Shown here in pieces: positions 9,348 to 16,427 of a DNA stretch of 64,000 bases. How positions within the stretch are numbered: the stretch's first letter is position 1; each line of letters starts with the position of its first letter. Below the pieces are notes generated by a model. It had not been told where the DNA came from. It saw only the letters and a program-made list of their open reading frames with translations, and made no database searches. The stretch comes from Duganella sp. OV510 (lineage in GTDB: Bacteria; Pseudomonadota; Gammaproteobacteria; Burkholderiales; Burkholderiaceae_D): positions 310,001-374,000 of the forward strand of contig NZ_FNEQ01000004.1 in NCBI RefSeq assembly GCF_900100205.1. Reading direction: 5' to 3'. Both the position numbers and the translations under genes were made by a program.

Positions 9348-10981
9348 GGGGCCGTGATCTGCAACGCCGGCGCGTGACGCTGGCACTGGGCGCCGGCCTA
9401 CTCGGCGGCTGGGCTGCACAGCCAGCACGCGCGGCGCAGGCGTCCACCTCCTCAACCGCCAGCGCCGCGCCTGCCGCTGCCCCCGCGATGGCCGGCGCAG
9501 CGGCGGCTAGCGCAGCGGCGGCTAGCGCAGCGGCGGCTGGTGCAGCGGCGGCTGACGCTACTGCGGCCAGCGCCTGCCCCGCCGATGTTGGCTGGGCCGA
9601 CACGCTGCGGCGCGACCTGGATGCCATGGCGACACAGCTGACGCAGACACTGACGCCGTGGCCGGTGCCGGCCCGCGTGTTCACCCCGGAGCAGCACGGC
9701 CTGGCGGCTGATGCACGTAGCGGTGCAGTCTCGCTGACTACCGCCGCCATCCAGCGCGCGGTGGACGCCTGCGCGGCAGCCGGCGGCGGCACCGTTCGAC
9801 TATCGAAAGGCGACTACATCAGCGGCACCATCGTGCTGCGCTCCGGCGTCATGTTCGAAGTCGCCGAAGGCGCTCGCCTGCTGGCCAGCACCAATCTGAA
9901 GGACTATCCTGAACACCGCGCCAAGCGCCGCACGGTACAAGACACCAACATGGGCATGAACCAGTCGCTGATCTTCGCCGAAGGCTGCGAACGCATCGGC
10001 ATCGGCGGCAAAGGCCTGATCGACGGACGCGGCACCAAGGCCAACTTCCCTGGCGAAGAAACCGTTGGCTCCACGCCGGGCCGGCCCTTCATCATCCGCA
10101 TCATCGACTGCAAGCAGGTGGTGGTGCGCGATATCCACATGAAGGACTCCCCATGCTGGATGCAGAACTACCTGAACTGCGAAGACCTCATCGTTGACGG
10201 CATCCACGTCGAAAATCAGGCCAACCACAACAACGACGGTCTCGACATCGACAGCTGCCGCCGCGTTATCGTGCGCAATTGCTTCATCAACGCGCAGGAC
10301 GATGCCATGTGCTTCAAGGGCGCAGGCCAGCGGCTGGCGGAAAACATCCTGATCGAGAATTGCCAGTTCTACAGCACCTGCAACGCGCTCAAGTTCGGCA
10401 CCGACTCGCAGGATGTATTCCGCAATGTCCTGGTACGCAACATCACGCTGGGCGGGCCATCCGACGACATGCGCGCCATCAATCGCCGCAAGGCGGACGG
10501 TGGCATCTCATGGGAAATCGTCGACGGCGGCACGCTGGAACGCGTGCTGGTGCACGACGCCCGCATCGTCCGTGCTGAAAGTCCGCTGTTCCTGCGGCTG
10601 GGTGATCGCGGGCGCGTGCAGCCCGGCACGAAGCGTCCGGGACCGGGCGTGTTGCGCTACATAGTCTACGACCGCATCAGCGGCGATGACAACGGCGTCC
10701 GTGGCTCCTTCTTCACCGGCATCGAGCAAGCGCAGATCGAACACGTGCTGCTGCGTGATGTAGACCTGACCATGATGGCGACCAGCGAACCGGGCGCAGA
10801 TCCTCGCACCATTCCCGATGCACCGGCCGAGTATCCCGATCCGCATATGTTTGAAAAAGTGATGCCGGCTTACGGACTGTGGGCGCGACACATCCGCCAC
10901 CTGACCTTGCAACGGGTGCGCTTCCGCACCAGCGGCAAGGATGCGCGTCCGGAAGTGCTGGCGGCCGCCTGCCGTCAGTGA
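9344..10981 (+). CDS. GH28-like parallel beta-helix protein, atypical active site
   Basis: Exported pectinase-like protein of 545 residues. The N-terminus has a twin-arginine-type signal (QRRRVTLALGAGLLGG, then ARAAQ). An Ala-rich low-complexity linker follows (about residues 30-75) and is encoded by a short tandem repeat. The beta-helix domain contains NNDGLDIDSC and NAQDDAMCFKG, matching the GH28 Asp motifs. The usual GHG histidine motif is replaced by STCNALKFGTDS, and no clear RIK motif is seen. It may therefore belong to a divergent GH28-related subfamily with another specificity. Its start overlaps the receptor stop (ATGA), and its 3' end overlaps the GH43 gene by 7 bp tail to tail. Confidence 0.82.
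   Translation: MRGRDLQRRRVTLALGAGLLGGWAAQPARAAQASTSSTASAAPAAAPAMAGAAAASAAAASAAAAGAAAADATAASACPADVGWADTLRRDLDAMATQLTQTLTPWPVPARVFTPEQHGLAADARSGAVSLTTAAIQRAVDACAAAGGGTVRLSKGDYISGTIVLRSGVMFEVAEGARLLASTNLKDYPEHRAKRRTVQDTNMGMNQSLIFAEGCERIGIGGKGLIDGRGTKANFPGEETVGSTPGRPFIIRIIDCKQVVVRDIHMKDSPCWMQNYLNCEDLIVDGIHVENQANHNNDGLDIDSCRRVIVRNCFINAQDDAMCFKGAGQRLAENILIENCQFYSTCNALKFGTDSQDVFRNVLVRNITLGGPSDDMRAINRRKADGGISWEIVDGGTLERVLVHDARIVRAESPLFLRLGDRGRVQPGTKRPGPGVLRYIVYDRISGDDNGVRGSFFTGIEQAQIEHVLLRDVDLTMMATSEPGADPRTIPDAPAEYPDPHMFEKVMPAYGLWARHIRHLTLQRVRFRTSGKDARPEVLAAACRQ
9495..9554 (+). repeat. Four 15-bp tandem repeats encoding an Ala-rich linker
   Basis: Four nearly identical 15-nt units (consensus GCGCAGCGGCGGCTA; the last two end in G, and the fourth starts GTG) lie head to tail inside the GH28-like gene. 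They encode SAAAA-type units in the linker between the signal peptide and the catalytic domain. The unit length is a multiple of three, so copy-number changes would alter linker length without breaking the frame. Confidence 0.85.
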
Positions 10982-12525
10982 ACGACGCGGAACCAGTCGA
11001 CGTCGATATAGCCGGCCACATCGCCTTTCACATAAGTGAAAACGGCGGGCCGGCTGCCCTTCCACCATGAGAACTTCGCCAGCTCCGTGACCGGGCCGAC
11101 CTTTGTGTACGGCCCTTGCTCATTCAGCGCGTAGGAGAACTGCACGGTCTGGTCCTCCCTGACCACAGCACGCAGGATCACGGCAGCCGCATCAATCTTC
11201 GCGCCGCGCGTTTCCACGCCGGCGTTGGAATACGTGATGTAGCTGGCACCAGCGTCGCGCACCACGCCGGCCCAGGGCACCTTCACGCCGAACAGCGCGA
11301 GGCCGGCGCGCTGCGTGTCCACCATGCTCCCCAGCTCGATGCGCGTGGTGATTTCCGATTGCGGCCCTTGTAGAATCTGCGTCAGCGTATTGCGCGCGCC
11401 AACCAGGTACTCTGACTTGCTGGCCTGGATGCGCATGAAGCCGGGCCGCTGCGTCAGGCTCCAACGCGCGTTGTCTGGATTGTGATTCCACGACCACTGC
11501 AATCCCAGCTGTGCAGACGAGAACTCATCGCTGTCCTGAAGCTTGTAGTCGCGCGACTGCTGCGTGGAGTCCGGATACGCGTGCGTCGACACCGGCACAG
11601 TCTCATTGCCCATGATCGGCCAGCCGTCCCGCCACACCACCGGCTGCAAATGCGTGATGCGGCCGAACGCGCCAGTGCTATTGAAATGCATGAACCAGCC
11701 CTGCCCCGACGGCGTCTCCACATATCCCCCCTGATGCGGCCCCTTCAAGCCATTGCCAGGCTTCAGCGCCAGGTGCATTTCAAACGGCCCCTCAATGCTG
11801 CGCGAACGCAGCACCGCCTGTGGCCCGGTGCCCACGCCACCGATCGGCGCGAATACGTAGTAGTAGCCGTTGCGCTTGTAGAGCTTGGGGCCTTCGAATA
11901 CCGGCAGATTGACCTTGTCCTCAATGATGGTCTTGCCGGCGTCAAGCAAGGTCTTGCCGTCCGGGCTCATCGCGTGCAGGATGCCGGGGCCGGCGCCAAC
12001 CTTCGAGTGAATCAGATAGGCCTTGCCGTCATCGTCCCAGAATGGACAGGGATCTTCATAGCCTGCTCCGGCCAGTACCATCACCGGCTCGCTCCACTGG
12101 CCGGCGGGATCGCCGGTGCTGCTCATGAAGATGCCCTCGTTTGGCGTGGCCCAGTAGACGTAGAACAGGCCCCTGTGAAAGCGGATCGCCGGGGCCCACA
12201 CACCGCCGGCATAGCGCAAGCCATCACCGACCGGCTTCGACACCGCATCGGTCAGCGGATACGCAGGTGACATATCGTAGGAAGGATGGAAGCTCAGCCG
12301 GGGCAGCACATGGCCGATGATCTTCCAGTTCACCAGGTCCTTCGACTTCAGGATCGGAATGCCCGGCGAAAAGTGGAAGCTGGACGCTACCATGAAGTAA
12401 TCGTTATCGACGCGGATCACATCGGGATCAGAATAGTCCGCATACAGAACCGGGTTGGCGTACTCCGCTGCACCCGCCGAGCTACCGATCAGCGCCAACG
12501 CCAGTATCACATTGCGTATCTTCAC
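10975..12525 (-). CDS. Glycoside hydrolase family 43 (beta-xylosidase / alpha-L-arabinofuranosidase type)
   Basis: Predicted exo-acting enzyme removing arabinose or xylose from pectic or hemicellulosic oligosaccharides. A GTG start at 12525 is chosen because TGGAGATGGCTC precedes it and it begins a clean signal peptide (KIRNVILALALIGSSAGAA), giving about 516 residues. The five-bladed propeller domain shows DYSDPDVIR (base Asp), YEDPCPFWDDDGKAYL (second Asp) and FEGPKLYKRNGYYY (acid Glu). A C-terminal concanavalin-like beta-sandwich (about residues 320-516) matches the usual GH43 accessory domain. It is transcribed toward the receptor/GH28 operon. Confidence 0.88.
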   Translation of the reverse strand: MKIRNVILALALIGSSAGAAEYANPVLYADYSDPDVIRVDNDYFMVASSFHFSPGIPILKSKDLVNWKIIGHVLPRLSFHPSYDMSPAYPLTDAVSKPVGDGLRYAGGVWAPAIRFHRGLFYVYWATPNEGIFMSSTGDPAGQWSEPVMVLAGAGYEDPCPFWDDDGKAYLIHSKVGAGPGILHAMSPDGKTLLDAGKTIIEDKVNLPVFEGPKLYKRNGYYYVFAPIGGVGTGPQAVLRSRSIEGPFEMHLALKPGNGLKGPHQGGYVETPSGQGWFMHFNSTGAFGRITHLQPVVWRDGWPIMGNETVPVSTHAYPDSTQQSRDYKLQDSDEFSSAQLGLQWSWNHNPDNARWSLTQRPGFMRIQASKSEYLVGARNTLTQILQGPQSEITTRIELGSMVDTQRAGLALFGVKVPWAGVVRDAGASYITYSNAGVETRGAKIDAAAVILRAVVREDQTVQFSYALNEQGPYTKVGPVTELAKFSWWKGSRPAVFTYVKGDVAGYIDVDWFRVVH

Positions 12526-12761
12526 GAGCCATCTCCACCATTCCGATAGCTCCGCAGTAGACCACGAGCGCATCAGCGCAAGCAATCAACATGGTGAGCA
12601 AAGGCCGTCAAAAGTATCTCTAGCTTTTTTGATGCAAGTCAAAAATGTTGCAGAAAAATCAGATGGTGTTTTGACGCAGCGCAGCACGCGCCGCGCAAGC
12701 GCGCTTGCTGCTGCAACGCAGCATGAAAAATCAGCTAAGCGATTGATTTTATGGAAAAACT

Positions 12762-12837
12762 TGGTGCGGCTGGCGGGGATCGAACCCACGACCCTTGGCT
12801 TCGGAGGCCAATACTCTATCCACTGAGCTACAGCCGC
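12762..12837 (-). tRNA. tRNA-Arg (anticodon CCG)
   Basis: Read on the minus strand, the sequence forms a standard cloverleaf: acceptor GCGGCTG pairs with CAGCCGC, the D arm contains TAGCTCAGTGG, the anticodon stem TTGGC/GCCAA encloses loop CTCCGAA (anticodon CCG, reading CGG), and the T loop is GGTTCGATCCC. An encoded CCA follows the discriminator A. The gene is complete at 76 nt. Confidence 0.97.
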
Positions 12838-12948
12838 GACAGGAGGATACGCGAACGCGTGCCGTAGGATACCGTTTTTATCGCTCCCCGTCCATGGGGC
12901 AGTGTCGTTTTCAACAAGTTTGCGTTTCCCTCGACGCATTGTTGTGTC

Positions 12949-12954
12949 TATAAT
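12949..12954 (+). promoter_or_regulatory. Candidate -10 box upstream of the cytochrome c gene
   Basis: A consensus TATAAT lies about 90 nt before the cytochrome c start in an otherwise gene-free 200-nt stretch. No good -35 is found at 17 nt (only TTCCCT), so this is a tentative promoter. Confidence 0.3.
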
Positions 12955-13040
12955 CAGCCGTTTGGTGAAGGTTTTTACAAGGCAGCTGCTGATCAACTCT
13001 TCGCGCCACCCCGGCTTGAAATCAGTCTCTTAAGGAAATC

Positions 13041-13586
13041 ATGAGCGACGCACACAACGAACACGAATCCGCAATCAGAACGCCCAAACAACTCGCCGTC
13101 GCCGTTATCGGCTTCTTCGTCGTAGTTATCTTTGGCATAGTCCTCCTGGTTAAGTTTGTCACCACCGATAAGTTGACCGGCGCCGGTTCCGGCAGCCAGG
13201 AGCCGGAAGCCATTGCCTCCCGCATCGCCCCTGTTGCTGACGACGGCTACACGCTGAAAGACGCCAGCGGCCCGAAAGTGCTGCAAACGGGCGAGGCCAT
13301 CTACAACGTCACCTGCGCCGCCTGCCATGGCGCCGGCGTTGCGGGCGCACCGAAGTTCGGCGATGCCGGCTCGTGGAGCGGCCGTCTGGCACAAGGTTAT
13401 GACACCGTTCTGAAGCACGCCGTGGAAGGCCTGCGTGCGATGCCTGCCAAAGGCGGCAATCCCGATCTGGACGATGTGGAAGTGGCGCGCGCCGTGGTCT
13501 ACATGGCCAACGCTTCGGGCGGCAAGTTCAAGGAGCCGGAAGTGCCGGCGCCTGCCGCGCCTGCCGCTGCTGAGCCACCGAAGTAA
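13041..13586 (+). CDS. Membrane-anchored class I cytochrome c (c5-like)
   Basis: Small electron carrier of 181 residues. A cytoplasmic N-terminus is followed by one membrane helix (about residues 19-40, AVAVIGFFVVVIFGIVLLV), a periplasmic linker, a single heme-binding CAACH motif near residue 94 and a Met in LRAMPAKGGNPDL that is the likely sixth heme ligand. The C-terminus is rich in Ala and Pro (PAPAAPAAAEPPK). Start is supported by TAAGGAAATC directly before the ATG. The gene stands alone, ends at a strong hairpin terminator and faces the lipoprotein gene. It probably shuttles electrons between respiratory complexes; the partner is unknown. Confidence 0.88.
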   Translation: MSDAHNEHESAIRTPKQLAVAVIGFFVVVIFGIVLLVKFVTTDKLTGAGSGSQEPEAIASRIAPVADDGYTLKDASGPKVLQTGEAIYNVTCAACHGAGVAGAPKFGDAGSWSGRLAQGYDTVLKHAVEGLRAMPAKGGNPDLDDVEVARAVVYMANASGGKFKEPEVPAPAAPAAAEPPK

Positions 13587-13606
13587 ACCGCCTGCGGGCG
13601 CACATG

Positions 13607-13635
13607 AAAACCGGCCTTCGTGGCCGGTTTTTTTA
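13607..13635. terminator. Bidirectional rho-independent terminator
   Basis: A 10-bp stem (AAAACCGGCC / GGCCGGTTTT) with a TTCGT loop is followed by T's on the plus strand and, through the leading A's, by T's on the minus strand. It separates the convergent cytochrome c and lipoprotein genes. Confidence 0.9.
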
Positions 13636-14193
13636 TTAGCGGCACAGACCGTAGGCTTTACGGTCCGGGAAATAGCGGTAGGTGAAAGTGCGGACCGGGT
13701 ATTTGTTCAGCGCGATCTCAAATGCCGGCGGGACGACATCGAAACGATCCGGCAGTTTCTGCGTGACGCGCAGGCGCACGCGCCAGATGGTTTCCGCGCC
13801 GGTGGCGCCGGCGATCAGCATATCCGGCACCTTAGGAATCGCCTCGACGATTTCAGCCGGCGAATTGGTGGTGCGCTGGTAGAACGTTACCAGCTCCGCC
13901 TTGGCGATGACCGGCCCTTGCGGCTCGGTGACGTGATAGTCGCGGGTAACAAACATCGCCCGCTCGCCGCGCGGCACCAGATACACAAAGGTGAACTCGG
14001 CACCGCCATCCGGCAGCGTGACCGGCGGCGTAGTCGAAATGCTCATCCCGCGCGGCAACTCAAAGCGCGAGCCCTCCTGCCAATCCTTGCACTCCGGCGT
14101 CTTCGCCATGTACACATCGACAGGCGTATAAGAATCGCCGCAAGCACTCAGCAGCAGTGGCAGAACAAAAGGAATGGAGTAACACAGACGCAT
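13636..14193 (-). CDS. Conserved hypothetical lipoprotein
   Basis: The product has 185 residues. The N-terminus is a lipoprotein signal with lipobox LLSACG, so Cys18 should be lipidated and the protein anchored in the envelope. No catalytic motif is recognised in the mature part, which includes TPPVTLPDGGAEFTFVYL and ends in YFPDRKAYGLCR with a second Cys near the C-terminus. It is transcribed alone, opposite to the cytochrome gene, with the palindromic element 14233-14292 just upstream. The function is unknown. Confidence 0.75.
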   Translation of the reverse strand: MRLCYSIPFVLPLLLSACGDSYTPVDVYMAKTPECKDWQEGSRFELPRGMSISTTPPVTLPDGGAEFTFVYLVPRGERAMFVTRDYHVTEPQGPVIAKAELVTFYQRTTNSPAEIVEAIPKVPDMLIAGATGAETIWRVRLRVTQKLPDRFDVVPPAFEIALNKYPVRTFTYRYFPDRKAYGLCR

Positions 14194-14232
14194 GGCAATC
14201 GGACTTCAGGAAACCGGAAGCCCATAGTATAA

Positions 14233-14292
14233 CCGGGGTCAGTTCTGCCAAACGTACATGAGTTCGTGTACGTTTGGCAGAACTGACCCCGG
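14233..14292. repeat. Large palindrome (REP/RAYT-type element), copy 1
   Basis: A 26-bp perfect inverted repeat (arms 14233-14258 and 14267-14292) starts with CCGGGGTCAGTTCTGCC and encloses only 8 nt. The same arm sequence recurs at 23055-23142. The element lies 5 nt beyond the stop codon of the M13 peptidase gene. The GGGGTCAG...CTGACCCC ends resemble repeats mobilised by REP-associated tyrosine transposases, but no transposase gene is in the window. The hairpin lacks a T-tract and may act mainly as a 3'-end stabiliser. Confidence 0.85.
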
Positions 14293-14297
14293 ATTTA

Positions 14298-16361
14298 TTA
14301 CCACATGATTACGCGGTCTTTGGGGGCCAGGTACATCTTGTCGCCTGGCTTGATGCCGAAGGCGTCGTAGAAGCCTGGCTGGTTGCGCATCGGGCCGTTG
14401 GCGCGGAATTGGCCTGGCGAGTGCGGGTCGGTCTTGATCTGCTGGATCTGCGCCGCTTCACGCATCTTCATGCGCCATACTTGCGCGAAGCCCATGTAGA
14501 AGCGCTGGTCGCCGGTCAGGCCGTCCAGCACCGGGGCTTTCTTGCCTTTCAGCGACAGCTTGTAGGCTTTGTAGGCAATCGCTACGCCGCTGTTGTCGGC
14601 GATGTTTTCGCCCAGCGTCAGTTCGCCGTTGACGTGGTAGCCAGGCAGCGGGCTGAACTGGTTGTACTGCTCGACCAGCATCTTGGTTTTTGCCGAGAAC
14701 GCTTTGTGGTCGGCGGCGGTCCACCAGTCACGCAGATTGCCATCGCCGTCGTACTGCGCACCCTGGTCGTCGAAGCCGTGGCTGATTTCGTGGCCGATCA
14801 CGCCGCCGATGGCGCCGTAATTGACCGCGTCATCCGCATCGGCGTTGAAGAACGGCGCCTGCAGGATCGCTGCCGGGAAGACGATCTCGTTCATCTCCGG
14901 GTTGTAATAGGCGTTGACGGTTTGCGGCGTCATGCCCCATTCGTCGCGGTCGATCGGTTTGCCCAGCTTGTTCAGTTCCTTGTTGTAGTCGAACTGGCGC
15001 GAACGGATCACGTTGCCCACCAGGTCATCCTTGCTGATGGTCAGCGCGCTGTAGTCGCGCCATTTGTTCGGGTAGCCGATCTTGTAGGTGAACTTGGCCA
15101 GCTTGATTTGCGCCTGCTTCTTGGTCACCGGCGTCATCCAGTCCAGCTTGTCGATGCTGGTCTTGTACGAGGCCAGCAGGTTCTTCACCAGTTCTTCCAT
15201 GCGTGCCTTGCGCTCGGCCGGGAAGTGTTCGCCGACGTACAGCTTGCCGACCGCTTCACCCAGCGCACCTTCGGTGACGGTGACGCCGCGCTTCCAGCGT
15301 GGGCGCTGCTCGGTCACGCCGCTCAGCACGGTGCCGTAGAAGGCGAAGTTTTCATCGACGAATTCTTTGCTCAGGTACGGCGCGTGCGCGCGCACCACTT
15401 GCCATTGGAAGTAGGCTTTCAGCGTTTCCAGCGGCGTGCTTTGCAGCAGCGCGGTCAGGCCTTTCAGGTAGCTCGGCTGGCTGACGATGACGTAGCTGAC
15501 TTTGCCGGCAACGCCGGCGTCGCTCAGGTAGGCGTTCCAGTCGTAGCCTGGCGCCACCTCGCCCAGCTTGGCGATGTCGACCTTGTTGTAGGCCTTGATC
15601 GGGTCGCGCAACTCAACCTTGGTCCATTGCAGCTTGGCCAGTTCTTTCTCAAACTCGACCACCGCGTGCGCGGTGGTGGCGCCGTGCGCGTCACCAGCCA
15701 TGGTCAGCATTTTGCCGACGTGCAGTTCATATTTGGCCAGCGTGTCGGCCAGTTTTTTGTCGTCCGCTTTCAGGTAGTAGTCGCGGTCCGGCAGGCCCAG
15801 GCCGTCCTGGTAGATGTCGGCCACGTACTTGGTCGAATCCTTGTTGTCCTGGTGCACAGCGTAGTTGTAAGGCACCGTGACGCCGATCTGGTTGAAGTGC
15901 GAAATCAGCGCCGGCAGCTGTTTCTTGTCACTCAGCGCGGCAACCTTGCCCAGCTCGGCTTTCAGCGGCGTAATGCCCAGTTGCTCCAGTTTGGCTTCAT
16001 CCATGAAGCTGGCGTAGAAGTCGCCGATGCGCTGCGCTTCCGCACCGCCGGCCTTGTTGGCGGCCGCACCTTCGATAATCGCGCGCAGTTGCGGCTGGAT
16101 GTCATCGCGCAGCTTGGCAAACGAGCCCCAGCTGGATTTGTCGGCCGGGATCTCGGTCGTCGCCAGCCACTTGCCGTTCATGTGGGTGAACAGGTCGTCC
16201 TGCACGCGCACCGCCGGATCGATGTATTCGACGGCGATGCCGGAGGTTGGCTTGCTTGCTACTTTAGCGCTGGCAGGAGCTGCGCTTTTGGCGCTGTCCG
16301 CGGCGCCGGCCAGGCCTGCGATCAGGCTCAGCATCAATGCACTTACGAGATGACGTTTCAC
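14298..16361 (-). CDS. M13 family zinc metallopeptidase (neprilysin/PepO type), paralog 1
   Basis: Periplasmic oligopeptidase of 687 residues. It starts at a GTG preceded by AAGGAAATCCTC and has a signal peptide (KRHLVSALMLSLIAGLAGAA). The zinc site is VIGHEISHGFDDQG (HEISH near residue 523), and the third ligand Glu lies in LTLGENIADNSG. The substrate-binding NAYYNPEMNEIVFPA and the C-terminal RVIMW are also typical of the family. The length matches bacterial PepO-like enzymes. It is the last of three tandem paralogs on the minus strand and is followed by the palindrome at 14233-14292. Confidence 0.93.
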   Translation of the reverse strand: MKRHLVSALMLSLIAGLAGAADSAKSAAPASAKVASKPTSGIAVEYIDPAVRVQDDLFTHMNGKWLATTEIPADKSSWGSFAKLRDDIQPQLRAIIEGAAANKAGGAEAQRIGDFYASFMDEAKLEQLGITPLKAELGKVAALSDKKQLPALISHFNQIGVTVPYNYAVHQDNKDSTKYVADIYQDGLGLPDRDYYLKADDKKLADTLAKYELHVGKMLTMAGDAHGATTAHAVVEFEKELAKLQWTKVELRDPIKAYNKVDIAKLGEVAPGYDWNAYLSDAGVAGKVSYVIVSQPSYLKGLTALLQSTPLETLKAYFQWQVVRAHAPYLSKEFVDENFAFYGTVLSGVTEQRPRWKRGVTVTEGALGEAVGKLYVGEHFPAERKARMEELVKNLLASYKTSIDKLDWMTPVTKKQAQIKLAKFTYKIGYPNKWRDYSALTISKDDLVGNVIRSRQFDYNKELNKLGKPIDRDEWGMTPQTVNAYYNPEMNEIVFPAAILQAPFFNADADDAVNYGAIGGVIGHEISHGFDDQGAQYDGDGNLRDWWTAADHKAFSAKTKMLVEQYNQFSPLPGYHVNGELTLGENIADNSGVAIAYKAYKLSLKGKKAPVLDGLTGDQRFYMGFAQVWRMKMREAAQIQQIKTDPHSPGQFRANGPMRNQPGFYDAFGIKPGDKMYLAPKDRVIMW

Positions 16362-16382
16362 GAGGATTTCCTTCTATGATTG

Positions 16383-16409
16383 AATAAAGGCCCATTGCTC
16401 ACATGGGCC
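16383..16409 (-). terminator. Hairpin terminator after M13 paralog 2
   Basis: On the minus strand a 7-bp stem GGCCCAT/ATGGGCC with a 7-nt loop is followed by TTTATT. It lies 18 nt past the stop of paralog 2 and just before the ribosome-binding site of paralog 1. Confidence 0.6.
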
Positions 16410-16427
16410 GTGCTGCTTTATATCACA

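Noticed and set aside
12586..12996. 136-codon minus-strand frame spanning the tRNA-Arg gene
   Set aside because: It runs through a perfect tRNA cloverleaf and has no recognisable domain or ribosome-binding site.
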